This document shows, in pieces, positions 26,148 to 35,753 of a DNA stretch of 64,000 nt. Source of the stretch: Thermoclostridium stercorarium subsp. stercorarium DSM 8532 (lineage in GTDB: Bacteria; Bacillota; Clostridia; DSM-8532); assembly GCF_000331995.1 (NCBI RefSeq), contig NC_020134.1:1277465-1341464 (forward strand), written 5' to 3'. Both the position numbers and the translations under genes were made by a program. Each line of letters starts with the position of its first letter. Positions within the stretch are counted from its first letter, which is position 1. Below the pieces are notes generated by a model. It saw only the letters and a list, made by a program, of their open reading frames with translations. It ran no database searches and had not been told where the DNA came from.

Positions 26148-27455
26148 ATGGGATATCATATAGAAAACATTACAGTTGTAACATGGGATAATGACGAGCT
26201 GAGAATAATCAAAAATGCCACCGTGGAAACCGAAGGAAACAAAATAACCTATGTGGGCGGGAATAAAAACGATGGTTCAAAAGGCGAAGGAAAGGTCGGA
26301 ATAGACGGTACGGGAAAGGTGTTAATTCCCGGTCTTGTTAATGCGCATACCCACGTTCCGATGACTCTGATGCGAAGTTATGCCGATGATTTGGATCTTC
26401 ACACATGGCTGTTTGATCATATTTTCAAAATAGAAGACAGACTTACCGATGAAGACGTATATTGGGGTTCGCTGCTTGGAATGATGGAAATGATCGCAGG
26501 CGGTACCACCTGTTTCAATGACATGTATTATTTTGTTGACCGGATCGCCGAAGCCACTGCGGAATCCGGGATGCGTGCGTTACTTTCCCGCGGTTTGACG
26601 AATAATGAGGATAAGGATGATTACAGCGATGATTACAGAATAAAGGAAGCCGTTGAGACATTCAAAAAATGGCACGGTGCAATGAATGATCGGATTAGGG
26701 TTGCGTTTGCGCCCCATGCAATATATACATGCGCCCCAAAATATATCCGAGCGATAAGAAATACGGCTGAAAAATTCGGTACTTGCATTCATGTTCATGT
26801 TGACGAAACTTTAAAAGAGCATAATGACTCCCTTAATCAGTTCGGGAAAACGCCTGTTCGGCATTTATATGACCTGGGGCTCTTTGATTTGCCGACGATA
26901 GCCGCGCACTGTGTTCATGTAACCGAACAGGACATGGAGTTAATGAAGGAAAAAAGCGTATCTTTTGTTCACAATCCGGGAAGCAACCTGAAACTCGGCA
27001 GCGGAATCGCGCCTGTACCAGAAGCGTTAAGAAAAGGCTTAAACGTTGCTTTGGGAACCGACGGTGCGTCCAGCAATAATAATTTAAATATGTGGGAAGA
27101 AATGAACCTTGCCGCTCTTATTCATAAAGGAGTAAGGAGGGATCCGCTGGCAGTTAGGGCGGAAGAGGCGTTCAAAATGGCCACGGTTAACGGGGCAAAA
27201 GCATTGGGATTTAATAACGTGGGTCAGATAAAAGAAGGCTTTGTTGCAGACATGGTTATTCTGAATTTTTCAAAACCCCATTATCTGCCTGAACACAATC
27301 CTGTCTCCAATCTGGCATACTCCGCCCAGGCTTCAGATGTAGAGACAGTTTTCGTTGATGGGAGAATTTTGTATGATAAAGGGGAGTATAAAACACTGGA
27401 CACCGAAAAAATCCTGTATAATGTCAATAAAGTATGCCAAAGACTTTTCGGGTGA
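26148..27455 (+). CDS. 5-methylthioadenosine/S-adenosylhomocysteine deaminase-like amidohydrolase
   Basis: The 435-residue metal-dependent amidohydrolase has the first metal site NAHTHVPMTLMR (His67, His69), the FAPHAIYTC and HVHVDETLKEH strands with metal His, AAHCVHV, and the final Asp in GTDGASSNNNLNMWEEM. The motif order matches MtaD/SAH deaminases, which convert S-adenosylhomocysteine or methylthioadenosine to inosyl forms. A chlorohydrolase-like or guanine-deaminase-like substrate cannot be excluded. AGGAGG is eight bases before the ATG at 26148. It converges on rqcH, with a long hairpin (27476-27511) between them. Confidence 0.88.
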   Translation: MGYHIENITVVTWDNDELRIIKNATVETEGNKITYVGGNKNDGSKGEGKVGIDGTGKVLIPGLVNAHTHVPMTLMRSYADDLDLHTWLFDHIFKIEDRLTDEDVYWGSLLGMMEMIAGGTTCFNDMYYFVDRIAEATAESGMRALLSRGLTNNEDKDDYSDDYRIKEAVETFKKWHGAMNDRIRVAFAPHAIYTCAPKYIRAIRNTAEKFGTCIHVHVDETLKEHNDSLNQFGKTPVRHLYDLGLFDLPTIAAHCVHVTEQDMELMKEKSVSFVHNPGSNLKLGSGIAPVPEALRKGLNVALGTDGASSNNNLNMWEEMNLAALIHKGVRRDPLAVRAEEAFKMATVNGAKALGFNNVGQIKEGFVADMVILNFSKPHYLPEHNPVSNLAYSAQASDVETVFVDGRILYDKGEYKTLDTEKILYNVNKVCQRLFG

Positions 27456-27493
27456 AACAAGATATATAAACCCGTCAGTTCGTCGGGCACTTA

Positions 27494-29254
27494 TTATTGC
27501 CCGATGAACTGATTGTTCTCCGCAGACAGAAAAGCAGGTTCTTTTGGGTCCACAACCACTGTCTTATAGTTTACATATACAACCATACCAGGCTTTGCGC
27601 CGGAAGGTTTTCTGACGTATTTTGCCCTGGTATAGTCAATCTGAACTTTTGATGAATTGCGTGCCTTGCTGAACCATGCCGCAAGAGACGCAGCTTCGAA
27701 TAAAGTTTTTTCGGGTATTGGATCGGGAACGCGTACAATAACATGCGAGCCAGGGATATTTTTCGCATGAAGCCATAAATCATCCGGTTTTGCAAATTTA
27801 AGCGTCAGTTCGTCATTTTGCACGTTGTTTCTTCCAACCCATATCTGATAACCTTCCGACGATTTAAAACAAAGAGGACCGGATTTCTGAACGTTTCTTT
27901 TCGGTTTTGCCGTTTTCCGTATATAACCCTGGTTACTCAGCTCTTCACGAATTTCTTCCACCTCTTCGACAGAATTGGCTTCTTCGAGGTTGAAAAGAAC
28001 ATTTTCAAGGTATTCCAACTCTCTTTTTGCAATTTTCATCTGTTCTGCCGCGAAAGCCATGGCAGACTTTGCCTTGCTGTACTTTTTGAAATATTTCTGT
28101 GCGTTCTCCTGGGGTGTAAGACTTTCGTCAAGTTCAATATCTACATAAGTTTCCTCATGCTCATAGTAATTCAGCAACCTGCAACTTTTCATTCCTTTTT
28201 TTAGCATGTGTATGTTTGCGGTTATAAGCTCCCCGTATAACCTGTAAGTCTCCATATTGGAGTTTTCATCAATGGTTGTGGCATGAATGCTAATTTTCTT
28301 TTCGCATCTCTCAATGTTTTGTTTTACAATTTTTATCAGTTCATTTGTTTTTGACTTTATAAGGTCTTTGACGGCAGTATATCTGAAATAATTGTCAATT
28401 GCCTCACTGATGCTGCCGTATTCTTTGAACCACCCATACTGGGTAAGTTTAATTACGTGAAAGTCAACCGCCTTTTTCAGGTTTTCATCTATCACCACAT
28501 TTGGTGAATATTCTCCGCTTTTGATAGTATTGGTAATATTTTGCAATACTCTGGTCAACACGGAAAGCTTTTCGCTTTTTATGCTGTTTGCAGGAGTGCC
28601 GGGTTCAATTCCGGCCCTGTGGCAGATTTCGTTGCAAAGCACCGGACTGAAGCCCTTAATCCTGTTCAGCAGGACTTTGGAAATGGGGATTTGTTCATTT
28701 TCAAGGGATAGAATAAAATTTTCAATATTCAGTTCGGTGGGAATTGTTTTATCCTGCGGAGGAGGTAAGACATATGTCCTTGCAGGCATTATTTCCCTTA
28801 CCCGGTTTATGTCCTGATCAATGTGCTTTATTGCGTCAATAATCTTCCCTGAGCTGTTCACAAGAATTATATTGCTGTGCCTTCCCATTATTTCAACGAC
28901 GACCTTTTTTATGCTTTTGTCTCCGAGTTCATCGGAAGATTCCACATACAGGTTAATAATCCTCTCATAATCCAGACATTCAACTGCAGTTACGGTTCCG
29001 CCAATAAGGTGCTTTCTGAGAAGCATGCAAAATACCGGCGGAGTTTCAGGGTTTTCCAGGTCCAGTTCAGTTAAATGGATTCTTGCCGAATTTGCGTTAC
29101 AGTTCATTAAAAGCCTGTAGTTTTCATTATTGGCCCTGATATGAAATATCAGTGTATATTTCTCAGGTTGGTATATTTTGAAAATACGCCCGCCTGATAT
29201 TTTTTTGCTTAATTCGTCAGCCACGGCTTCCGCAACAATTCCGTCAAAAGGCAT
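27494..29254 (-). CDS. rqcH: NFACT-family ribosome quality control protein RqcH (formerly fibronectin-binding FbpA)
   Basis: The 586-residue protein has the NFACT-N domain at the start (MPFDGIVAEAVADEL, GGRIFKIYQP, RHSNIILV), a helix-hairpin-helix and long coiled coil in the middle (about residues 270-440), and the NFACT-R domain near 460-580 with LWLHAKNIPGSHVIVR. RqcH binds stalled 50S subunits and adds C-terminal alanine tails that target nascent chains for degradation. The old fibronectin-binding label derives from surface assays. GGAG precedes the ATG. The stop codon lies in the loop of a hairpin shared with the opposite gene. Confidence 0.93.
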   Translation of the reverse strand: MPFDGIVAEAVADELSKKISGGRIFKIYQPEKYTLIFHIRANNENYRLLMNCNANSARIHLTELDLENPETPPVFCMLLRKHLIGGTVTAVECLDYERIINLYVESSDELGDKSIKKVVVEIMGRHSNIILVNSSGKIIDAIKHIDQDINRVREIMPARTYVLPPPQDKTIPTELNIENFILSLENEQIPISKVLLNRIKGFSPVLCNEICHRAGIEPGTPANSIKSEKLSVLTRVLQNITNTIKSGEYSPNVVIDENLKKAVDFHVIKLTQYGWFKEYGSISEAIDNYFRYTAVKDLIKSKTNELIKIVKQNIERCEKKISIHATTIDENSNMETYRLYGELITANIHMLKKGMKSCRLLNYYEHEETYVDIELDESLTPQENAQKYFKKYSKAKSAMAFAAEQMKIAKRELEYLENVLFNLEEANSVEEVEEIREELSNQGYIRKTAKPKRNVQKSGPLCFKSSEGYQIWVGRNNVQNDELTLKFAKPDDLWLHAKNIPGSHVIVRVPDPIPEKTLFEAASLAAWFSKARNSSKVQIDYTRAKYVRKPSGAKPGMVVYVNYKTVVVDPKEPAFLSAENNQFIGQ

Positions 29255-29376
29255 TTCATTTCACTCCGTTTCGCCATGTTTCTTAGGATATAATTATGCT
29301 TTATTTTAGCATACAACGGGGAATAGAGAAATGATAACTCTCAAAAAGGGAAATATTACAGTTTTATTAGTTTTGT

Positions 29377-29405
29377 TTTACAAAATCAATAAAATGTGTT
29401 ATAAT
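29377..29405 (+). promoter_or_regulatory. Promoter upstream of the 30-residue membrane peptide
   Basis: TTTACA (29377-29382), a 17-base spacer and TATAAT (29400-29405). Transcription would start near 29412, giving a leader of about 80 bases before the small gene. Confidence 0.7.
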
Positions 29406-29493
29406 TTTTTCCAGTCAGGACAAGCCTATAGAGAGATCAAAGCAACTGCAATGTTTTTATGAGTTCATCTCAGTTCTGAAAGGAGAAATTGCT

Positions 29494-29586
29494 ATGCTTC
29501 TGAAAAAAAGATCGGTTGCGATAAGTGTTCTGATAGTTTCGATTATACTGTTTCTGATGGTGAATATGTCCACTTTCATTAAGTAA
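29494..29586 (+). CDS. Putative 30-residue single-span membrane peptide
   Basis: An ATG at 29494 with AAAGGAG eight bases upstream opens a 30-codon frame: MLLKKRSVAISVLIVSIILF followed by LMVNMSTFIK. Basic residues 4-6 then a hydrophobic stretch of about 18 residues predict one membrane helix with the N-terminus inside. A good promoter precedes it and a CvpA-type gene follows 82 bases later. It matches no family I know. The combination of promoter, ribosome site and a clean hydrophobic helix supports a real gene, but conservation is untested. Confidence 0.6.
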   Translation: MLLKKRSVAISVLIVSIILFLMVNMSTFIK

Positions 29587-29668
29587 TTGCTGTTTCGTGG
29601 TATACATGATATATTAGTGTCACGGGTATGAAAAAGCTGGTACGATGATTTTTTTTCTGGAGGTAAAT

Positions 29669-30472
29669 ATGTCGCGGGAGCGCTTAAATATAGACCGGAT
29701 TCCCATTGTGATTCTGATGATTGCCCTTGCAGCCGTAGTATTTTTGAATTATATACTGCAATGGGGCCTGAACTGGATCGATTATACCATTATTGGTGTT
29801 ATATTCATAAGTGCTTTTGTTGGCTATGTCAGGGGGCTGATTAAGGCAGTTTTCAGCTTGGCAGGGTATATAGCGGCCGTTGTATGCTCTGCCCTTTTTT
29901 CCGAACCTGTGGCTCTTTTTATTATGGAAAAGACGAATATCAGGGAAACAATAGTCAAGACCCTTGAAGAAGCCTATTCAGGATTCACCGTTCCTGCGTT
30001 CAGGCAAAGCGTTGATTTTTCGGTTATCGAAAACAGTAACCAGCTTTTTGAGAAATATCCCGTCCTGAAAGAATTTCTGAATGACAATACGATATTGGGG
30101 CAGTTGTTTGACATGGCCAATCCTTTGGAAGCTGGAGCGAATGTTTTAAGCGACGCTGTTGCGTCTTTGGCCGATCTCCTTGTTTTTTCAGTCCTTAAGG
30201 TTATTTCAATTATTATTGTTTTCTTTTTGGTTAAGCTGATTGTTTCCATCATCGGCGGAATGATTAACTCGCTGATTTCCCACAGCGGTATCTTGAGCAC
30301 TACGAACAAAACGGTAGGCATGATTCTTGGAATGGTTATAGGCTGCGTCATTGTTTATGTGGCAATGTTTTATGTCATTCCTTTTCTTGGCTCGCTCAAT
30401 ATCATAGCCATACCAAAAGAATATGGTGAATCGGTGATATTGGGATTAATTTTCGCAAAAAAATCCCTGTAA
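29669..30472 (+). CDS. CvpA-family membrane protein
   Basis: The 267-residue protein has a first hydrophobic helix, then the CvpA pattern NWIDYTIIGVIFISAFVGYVRGLIKAVFSL, a lumenal middle stretch and two further helices ending in GMILGMVIGCVIVYVAMFYV. CvpA proteins affect colicin V export in Escherichia coli and envelope integrity more widely; the Firmicutes role is unclear. The start at 29669 has GGAGGTAAAT. It may be cotranscribed with the small peptide upstream. Confidence 0.85.
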   Translation: MSRERLNIDRIPIVILMIALAAVVFLNYILQWGLNWIDYTIIGVIFISAFVGYVRGLIKAVFSLAGYIAAVVCSALFSEPVALFIMEKTNIRETIVKTLEEAYSGFTVPAFRQSVDFSVIENSNQLFEKYPVLKEFLNDNTILGQLFDMANPLEAGANVLSDAVASLADLLVFSVLKVISIIIVFFLVKLIVSIIGGMINSLISHSGILSTTNKTVGMILGMVIGCVIVYVAMFYVIPFLGSLNIIAIPKEYGESVILGLIFAKKSL

Positions 30473-30623
30473 GCATTAACATTTCCTTTAGTTTAGGTTT
30501 AACGCATATGAAACCGACCTGTCTGTTTTTGTCATATTATTGAAACAGTATTTTACTTCATTTATCCCGACACTTTTCCGATAAAAAAATATAGAATATG
30601 TTTGGTTGAAACGGGGGATAAAA

Positions 30624-32585
30624 TTGGTATTTGCGAAGAAAAACAGGAGCAGAATTGCAGTTTTGATAATTGCCCTTATTATGATAACTGTTTTTCCTGT
30701 CGATACTGTGGCTAATGATGCAGGTGTGAAATACAGGTTTGTACGTATCTTTTCGGTAAATCCGACAAACAGGACCGTCCGGGCCGAAACTCTGCTCGAG
30801 CTTTCGTCTCCTGATCCGGGATCAGTTAACCGGGATAAAATTTACAGCATTGAATCCACGGGTGTTTTTGTAGAATTGACCGTAAGCCGGGAATGTCCCA
30901 TTTATATAGGTTCAGCTCAGGGGACATTAAGTGATATAAAACCCGAGAGTTTAATGGTTGTTACGATGGAAGACAATATTGTAACCAGGATGGTTAGTGT
31001 TGACGGATTACTGTTGCAGGAAGCGGGTATTTACAACGGTATTCTTGAGGAGAATAACACCGGTTTGGGATATATAACCCTTTATTTTCCTGATGGGTCA
31101 GGTACTTCACCTGGTTTAAGGAATGCTCTTTCCTATTACCGTACATATTCATATCTGAGAGCCGATGAGGTTGAGGTATACAAAAACGGTGAGCCTGCCG
31201 ACATCGAAGATTTAAAGCCGGGGGACAGCGTTTTTGTGAAAGTGAACGGTGAAGGCACGGTAGTTAAAATAAGCGCTACCGATAATTTTTATCCGGTTTA
31301 TGGAAGGGTGAGGACAAAGGGAAACTGGTTGCTTCAGTTGGAAACAACGTCCGGAGACGTGGTGCAATACCGCATTCCTTCCAATACCCCAATTTTTATT
31401 GATAAGAAAAAGGCTCAATGGAGTGACATTAAGGAAGGAGACGAGGTACGCATATTGATCCAGACAAGCGGTAACCAGACAATAATAGGGGAAATTGTGG
31501 CTAAAAAGAAAGAAACAGAGATAGATGCCGTTTACAGAGCAAAATTTTATTCTTATGACAAACTAAGTAACAGTATCCTTGTTCATAATATCCAGCAGTT
31601 TAAGGACGGCATTTGGGAAATGCCAGGGTATGGTTTCAGTAAATTGAATATAAACGAGAACTACGTCCCGGGTATACCTAAAGGTATGAATGGTTCGACG
31701 GTATATATCGCAACCGGGAAAAATATAACAGGCAAGGAATCGGTTGTGTGCCTTGCCTTCGCAGATGACGAGCTCAAAGCCGAAATTTCCGGAGATACGA
31801 TTGTTGATGTGGATCCCGGACGTGGCCGGCTTTCTCTTTTGAATAAAAGTTCATATATAAATTATGATAACAGTTCAATAATAGTAAAAAACGGAAAACT
31901 TCTTAGTCCTAACCAGATTAAAATCATGGATGATGCCTATTTCGTTACAGGTGTTCAGAGCGACGGAACTGTCAGAGCAAATGTCATTTGGGTCAAAGAA
32001 CAGCTTTTGGATACAGGGGTGACGCTGCTCCGCGGAAGGATAGCCCAGATTGATTTGCTAAGCAGTATGACTCTTGAATCCTTCTCGGAATTCAGGGAAC
32101 CCGACTGGGAGTATAATAACGTCAGGAAGACGCTGACTATTGATCCAATGCTTACAAGGGTATTCGATGATGACGGAAGAATAGACCTGACTCTTTTTGA
32201 CGATGCGGGTGAGAAAAGTTATAAAAAACGTACTGTTTACGTTCTTGCTCAGGAGGGGAAAGCCCTTCTTGTGAGTACCGCTCCGTTCGGCGATGTGGTT
32301 TATAAGGGAAGAATATATGATTTGCCGGGATTGAAAAAGGATGCCTTCAATCATGTGGTCACACCCGCCACATCGCTGGTTATCAGGGACGGAATACGGT
32401 ACAATGACAGTCAGGCTAAGTGGGAAGAAGTAAGTGAGGTGCAGTTTTCATTCCTGCCCAATACCGTTTTTATGAAAAACGGCAAAATCATTGATGCGTC
32501 CCAGCTGGAGACAGGGGACAGGATAACCGTAATTAAGTCTGAAACGGGCGAAAACGCTTTTGTTGTGATTGTTGATACATTTTAA
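30624..32585 (+). CDS. Secreted protein with repeated small beta domains, function unknown
   Basis: After a signal peptide (about residues 1-32, ending near DTVANDA), the 653-residue protein is beta-rich. A recurring unit of about 35 residues has the shape K-N-G-K, a short helix, L-x-x-G-D-x-V, strand, strand. It appears near residues 186-222 (KNGEPADIEDLKPGDSVFVK), 259-295 (KKAQWSDIKEGDEVRILIQ), 422-460 (KNGKLLSPNQIKIMDDAYFV) and 616-653 (KNGKIIDASQLETGDRITVI). There is no catalytic motif or SLH. The TTG at 30624 is chosen because GGGGGA lies six bases upstream. It is followed 21 bases later by an SLH protein, so both probably act at the cell surface. Confidence 0.7.
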   Translation: MVFAKKNRSRIAVLIIALIMITVFPVDTVANDAGVKYRFVRIFSVNPTNRTVRAETLLELSSPDPGSVNRDKIYSIESTGVFVELTVSRECPIYIGSAQGTLSDIKPESLMVVTMEDNIVTRMVSVDGLLLQEAGIYNGILEENNTGLGYITLYFPDGSGTSPGLRNALSYYRTYSYLRADEVEVYKNGEPADIEDLKPGDSVFVKVNGEGTVVKISATDNFYPVYGRVRTKGNWLLQLETTSGDVVQYRIPSNTPIFIDKKKAQWSDIKEGDEVRILIQTSGNQTIIGEIVAKKKETEIDAVYRAKFYSYDKLSNSILVHNIQQFKDGIWEMPGYGFSKLNINENYVPGIPKGMNGSTVYIATGKNITGKESVVCLAFADDELKAEISGDTIVDVDPGRGRLSLLNKSSYINYDNSSIIVKNGKLLSPNQIKIMDDAYFVTGVQSDGTVRANVIWVKEQLLDTGVTLLRGRIAQIDLLSSMTLESFSEFREPDWEYNNVRKTLTIDPMLTRVFDDDGRIDLTLFDDAGEKSYKKRTVYVLAQEGKALLVSTAPFGDVVYKGRIYDLPGLKKDAFNHVVTPATSLVIRDGIRYNDSQAKWEEVSEVQFSFLPNTVFMKNGKIIDASQLETGDRITVIKSETGENAFVVIVDTF

Positions 32586-32606
32586 TTGCGAACACGGGGG
32601 ATTGGA

Positions 32607-34139
32607 ATGAAATTGAGAGACCGAAAAACAGCTGTTATATCTTTTATACTTTGTGCTTTTATACTCCTGAGCCCTACTGTTTCTTCGGCATATGTGGGGT
32701 CGATGGGTTTTGAGGGGGGAATATCGGCGGCGAATCCCTTTGAAGAAAACACATACACATACCGTGAAGTGTGTTTTCTTACAGGAACCCCGATTATACT
32801 TGAGGGCACAATGACTGTTAAGAAAAATGTGAAAAATGAAAAGGTTACCACCACTTATAAATATAATCTTGAAAATAAGGAACAGAATGCTACGATTACC
32901 CGGACAATTGTTATGGAAACAGTGAAGACGACGAATGAAAACGGACAGACCACTGAAAAGAGCAGTATTTCAAAAAAGCCGACAGAGATAGTTAAGGTGG
33001 GGAGCAAAATATTTGAATTAACAAATTATGAATTCACCCGTTCAGGCATCACGGATGCGCGTCCTGCTGTTTATTACAATACAGGTGAGTATATTCTAAG
33101 GAAAACCTACAGAATAAACAGCGGCGGAACGATAACTGTTGAAATGACGGGGAGCCAGTACGGATATGATCAGTACTGGAGCTCTGCAAAATCGGCGAAT
33201 GTGGATGTCGCCATTGCCGCCAGACCGGAAATAGGCGGGAAAACTGTGGCATGGGGCGGTCAGGCCAAAATTTTCGTTTCCAGCGTTGCCAAGAAGGGAT
33301 TTGAATACGTTGAAAACCAACCGTATCAGATAAGTTTTGAAGGAGGATACGTGGAGAAGGATTACGAAGAGAGTGTTCTTGAGTATGAAGCGCAGCTTCC
33401 TGAATTTGACAAGGACGGAAAACCGACCGGGGTTATGAAGGATTATAAAGAGAGAATCGGGATTGAATCCACACCGGTTCTTACCAGATTACAAGTTCCC
33501 GATTTGAAACACCTGGCAGGGTATTGGGCCGAAGAACCGGTAAAGGTACTTTTCAGCCTTGGAATAATACCGGGTATAGGGGAGGATTTTAATCCGGCGA
33601 AATATATTACAAGAAAGGAATTTACCGTAATGGTGGTAAGAGCGATAAAAGATATCCCTGAGGATCCGGATATAACAAAGAAGCAGAAAACGACCGCGAG
33701 AACCACACGGAATAAAACTCCGGAAATTTCACCTTTCCGGGACGTTTCAACCGATGATCCTTTTTATGAGGATATTAAAAAGGCAAACAGCCGTGGCATA
33801 ATTCAGGGAACAGGCGATGCATACTTTTCGCCGGAAAAGAATATAACTTCTGCGGAAGCAGTAACGATGCTGATTAGGGCTCTTGGTCTTGAAAGTCTTG
33901 CGCCGTATCCATATGCGGTAACGCCTTTTGTTGATAATGACGAAATCCCTGCCTATGCGAGGAATTATGTAGCAGTGGCCTATAAAATAGGTCTTATCAG
34001 TGGTGACAGCAGGGGTTATTTCCATCCTAACAGGTACATGACCTACGAAGATGCGTCGGTGCTTTTATACAAACTTATCAGATACATGGGCGAGGAGCTG
34101 GTAAAAGATTACCGTGAACGCTTTTTAAGCTACTGGTAA
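32607..34139 (+). CDS. SLH-domain cell-surface protein
   Basis: A signal peptide (residues 1-30, ending near VSSAYVGS) leads a roughly 260-residue Thr-rich beta domain of no known family. Three S-layer homology motifs then fill about 300-500: EPVKVLFSLGIIPGIGEDFN..., FYEDIKKANSRGIIQGTGDA... and YVAVAYKIGLISGDSRGYFH.... They anchor the protein to the wall. A basic Thr-rich linker (KKQKTTARTTRNKT) separates the first and second motifs. The ATG at 32607 has GGGGGATTGG. It is probably cotranscribed with the preceding repeat protein. Confidence 0.85.
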   Translation: MKLRDRKTAVISFILCAFILLSPTVSSAYVGSMGFEGGISAANPFEENTYTYREVCFLTGTPIILEGTMTVKKNVKNEKVTTTYKYNLENKEQNATITRTIVMETVKTTNENGQTTEKSSISKKPTEIVKVGSKIFELTNYEFTRSGITDARPAVYYNTGEYILRKTYRINSGGTITVEMTGSQYGYDQYWSSAKSANVDVAIAARPEIGGKTVAWGGQAKIFVSSVAKKGFEYVENQPYQISFEGGYVEKDYEESVLEYEAQLPEFDKDGKPTGVMKDYKERIGIESTPVLTRLQVPDLKHLAGYWAEEPVKVLFSLGIIPGIGEDFNPAKYITRKEFTVMVVRAIKDIPEDPDITKKQKTTARTTRNKTPEISPFRDVSTDDPFYEDIKKANSRGIIQGTGDAYFSPEKNITSAEAVTMLIRALGLESLAPYPYAVTPFVDNDEIPAYARNYVAVAYKIGLISGDSRGYFHPNRYMTYEDASVLLYKLIRYMGEELVKDYRERFLSYW

Positions 34140-34230
34140 AAATTATTGAAAGAACTGGTTAACGGTGATAAAATTTTAAGAGTAATGTAGGTCGAAATTG
34201 GGCTGACGATGCAGAAAGCAGGGATAAGTA

Positions 34231-35718
34231 ATGAAGAAGATTGAGAAGTTTTGTGTATGCTTTTTGTCTTTTATTATCGTTTTATCATACATATTAGTAT
34301 TACCTGTCAATGCCGCGGGAGAATATTCCGATTACCTTGACAGCGTTATGAATATGGTTCTGGAACGCTATTACAGGGACGTAACAAGAGAAAAGCTTTT
34401 GGAAGGTGCGCTGAAAGGTATTTTCGGCGGTCTGGATGATTATACGGTATTCTATGATATGGAAGAAGCAGAAAGTTTTTTCACGTCAATGGAAGGTAAC
34501 TATCAGGGGATTGGCGTTGAAATAATGCAAACCTCGGAAGGGGCGCTTATTACACGCGTGTTTGACAATTCTCCGGCTGAAAGTGCTGGGCTTTTACCCG
34601 ATGATATAATTGTGACGGTTAACGGGCAGGATGTGAAAGGGCTGTCAACACAGGATATAGCAAACCTTATAAAGGGTGAAAAGGGGACTATTGTAGAAAT
34701 CGGAGTTATACGTGGCTCGTCTGACGAGATAATTTATTTCAGCGTGGAAAGGAATGTTGTAAATTTAAGTCCCGTTGAGTGGAAAATTTATGACGATGTT
34801 ATGTATATAAAACTTGAGTCATTCAGCAGCAACAGCGCCCATTATTTCGGGCAGGCCCTGAAGGAAGCGGACAGCAGGGGAATAAAGAAACTGGTTCTGG
34901 ATCTTCGGAACAATCCCGGAGGCGAGGTCAGTCAGGCAGTAAACATTGCAAAATTCCTTGTGTCAAAAGGAATTATAACAACCCTGGATTTTAAATCCGA
35001 AGAATATCAGGATGTGGTTTACCGTTCCCATCTTGAAAAACCGAAATATGTGACAGCTGTTCTTGTTAACGGTAATACCGCGAGCGCATCGGAAATTCTT
35101 GCGGGCGCCATACAGGATTCAGGGGACGGTTTCCTGGTGGGGACCAAAACCTTCGGCAAGGGCGTTTTCCAGAATGTATACCCAATTCTTAACCCTGAAG
35201 CGTATGAAAAATATAAAAGTTTGTGCGGGGAAAGCATTGTGGATGGTTATGAGTGGATGAATAAGTACAACATTCGGGTAATGCAGTCGGATATTATTGG
35301 CTGGGTTAAGATAACCACCGGTCATTACCTGACCAGGAACGGCAGAATGATTGACGGAGTGGGATTGATACCCGACTTTGCCGTTGAAGATTATAGCCTT
35401 ATTGAAGGAATAGACATAAACAGTATTAAGGAACTGGGTTCAGACAGGACGATAGAGTTAAACGGCGTGGGCAATGACGTGTACAGCTGTGAAAAAATAC
35501 TGAAGATTAAGGGGTATGATATCGATACCCCGGATAATATTCTTGACGCAAAGACAAGTGACGCGCTGAAAAAATACCAGGCGGATAAGGGGATTAAGGT
35601 AACCGGTGTGTTGGACGGTACAACGAAGAACAAACTGAATGAAGATTTGAACAATCTTCGTTTTACGATTGACAAGCCGCTGGCAAAAGCCATTGAGCTT
35701 CTGAAACTGTTGAATTAA
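34231..35718 (+). CDS. CtpA-like S41 carboxy-terminal protease with PDZ and peptidoglycan-binding domain
   Basis: A signal peptide or anchor (residues 1-28) precedes an N-terminal helical cap, a PDZ domain near 90-170 (GIGVEIMQTSEGALITRVFD, GLLPDDIIVTVNGQDV) and the S41 core. The catalytic dyad is Ser285 in GNTASASEI and Lys310 in KTFGKG, exactly 25 residues apart as in CtpA. The last ~70 residues form a peptidoglycan-binding_1 repeat (LKIKGYDIDTPDN, DALKKYQADKGIKVTGVLD). A comparable fusion occurs in CtpB-like sporulation or wall-associated proteases. The ribosome site is weak (GCAGGGA). It lies among surface protein genes. Confidence 0.93.
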   Translation: MKKIEKFCVCFLSFIIVLSYILVLPVNAAGEYSDYLDSVMNMVLERYYRDVTREKLLEGALKGIFGGLDDYTVFYDMEEAESFFTSMEGNYQGIGVEIMQTSEGALITRVFDNSPAESAGLLPDDIIVTVNGQDVKGLSTQDIANLIKGEKGTIVEIGVIRGSSDEIIYFSVERNVVNLSPVEWKIYDDVMYIKLESFSSNSAHYFGQALKEADSRGIKKLVLDLRNNPGGEVSQAVNIAKFLVSKGIITTLDFKSEEYQDVVYRSHLEKPKYVTAVLVNGNTASASEILAGAIQDSGDGFLVGTKTFGKGVFQNVYPILNPEAYEKYKSLCGESIVDGYEWMNKYNIRVMQSDIIGWVKITTGHYLTRNGRMIDGVGLIPDFAVEDYSLIEGIDINSIKELGSDRTIELNGVGNDVYSCEKILKIKGYDIDTPDNILDAKTSDALKKYQADKGIKVTGVLDGTTKNKLNEDLNNLRFTIDKPLAKAIELLKLLN

Positions 35719-35753
35719 CTTATAACCTAAACGGGGAATATGCTGAGGTACAA

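Noticed and set aside
27476-27511. Terminator between the deaminase and rqcH genes
   Set aside because: The hairpin is long and nearly perfect, but neither strand has a T-run after it and part is rqcH coding sequence; listed only as a hairpin in the gene entries.
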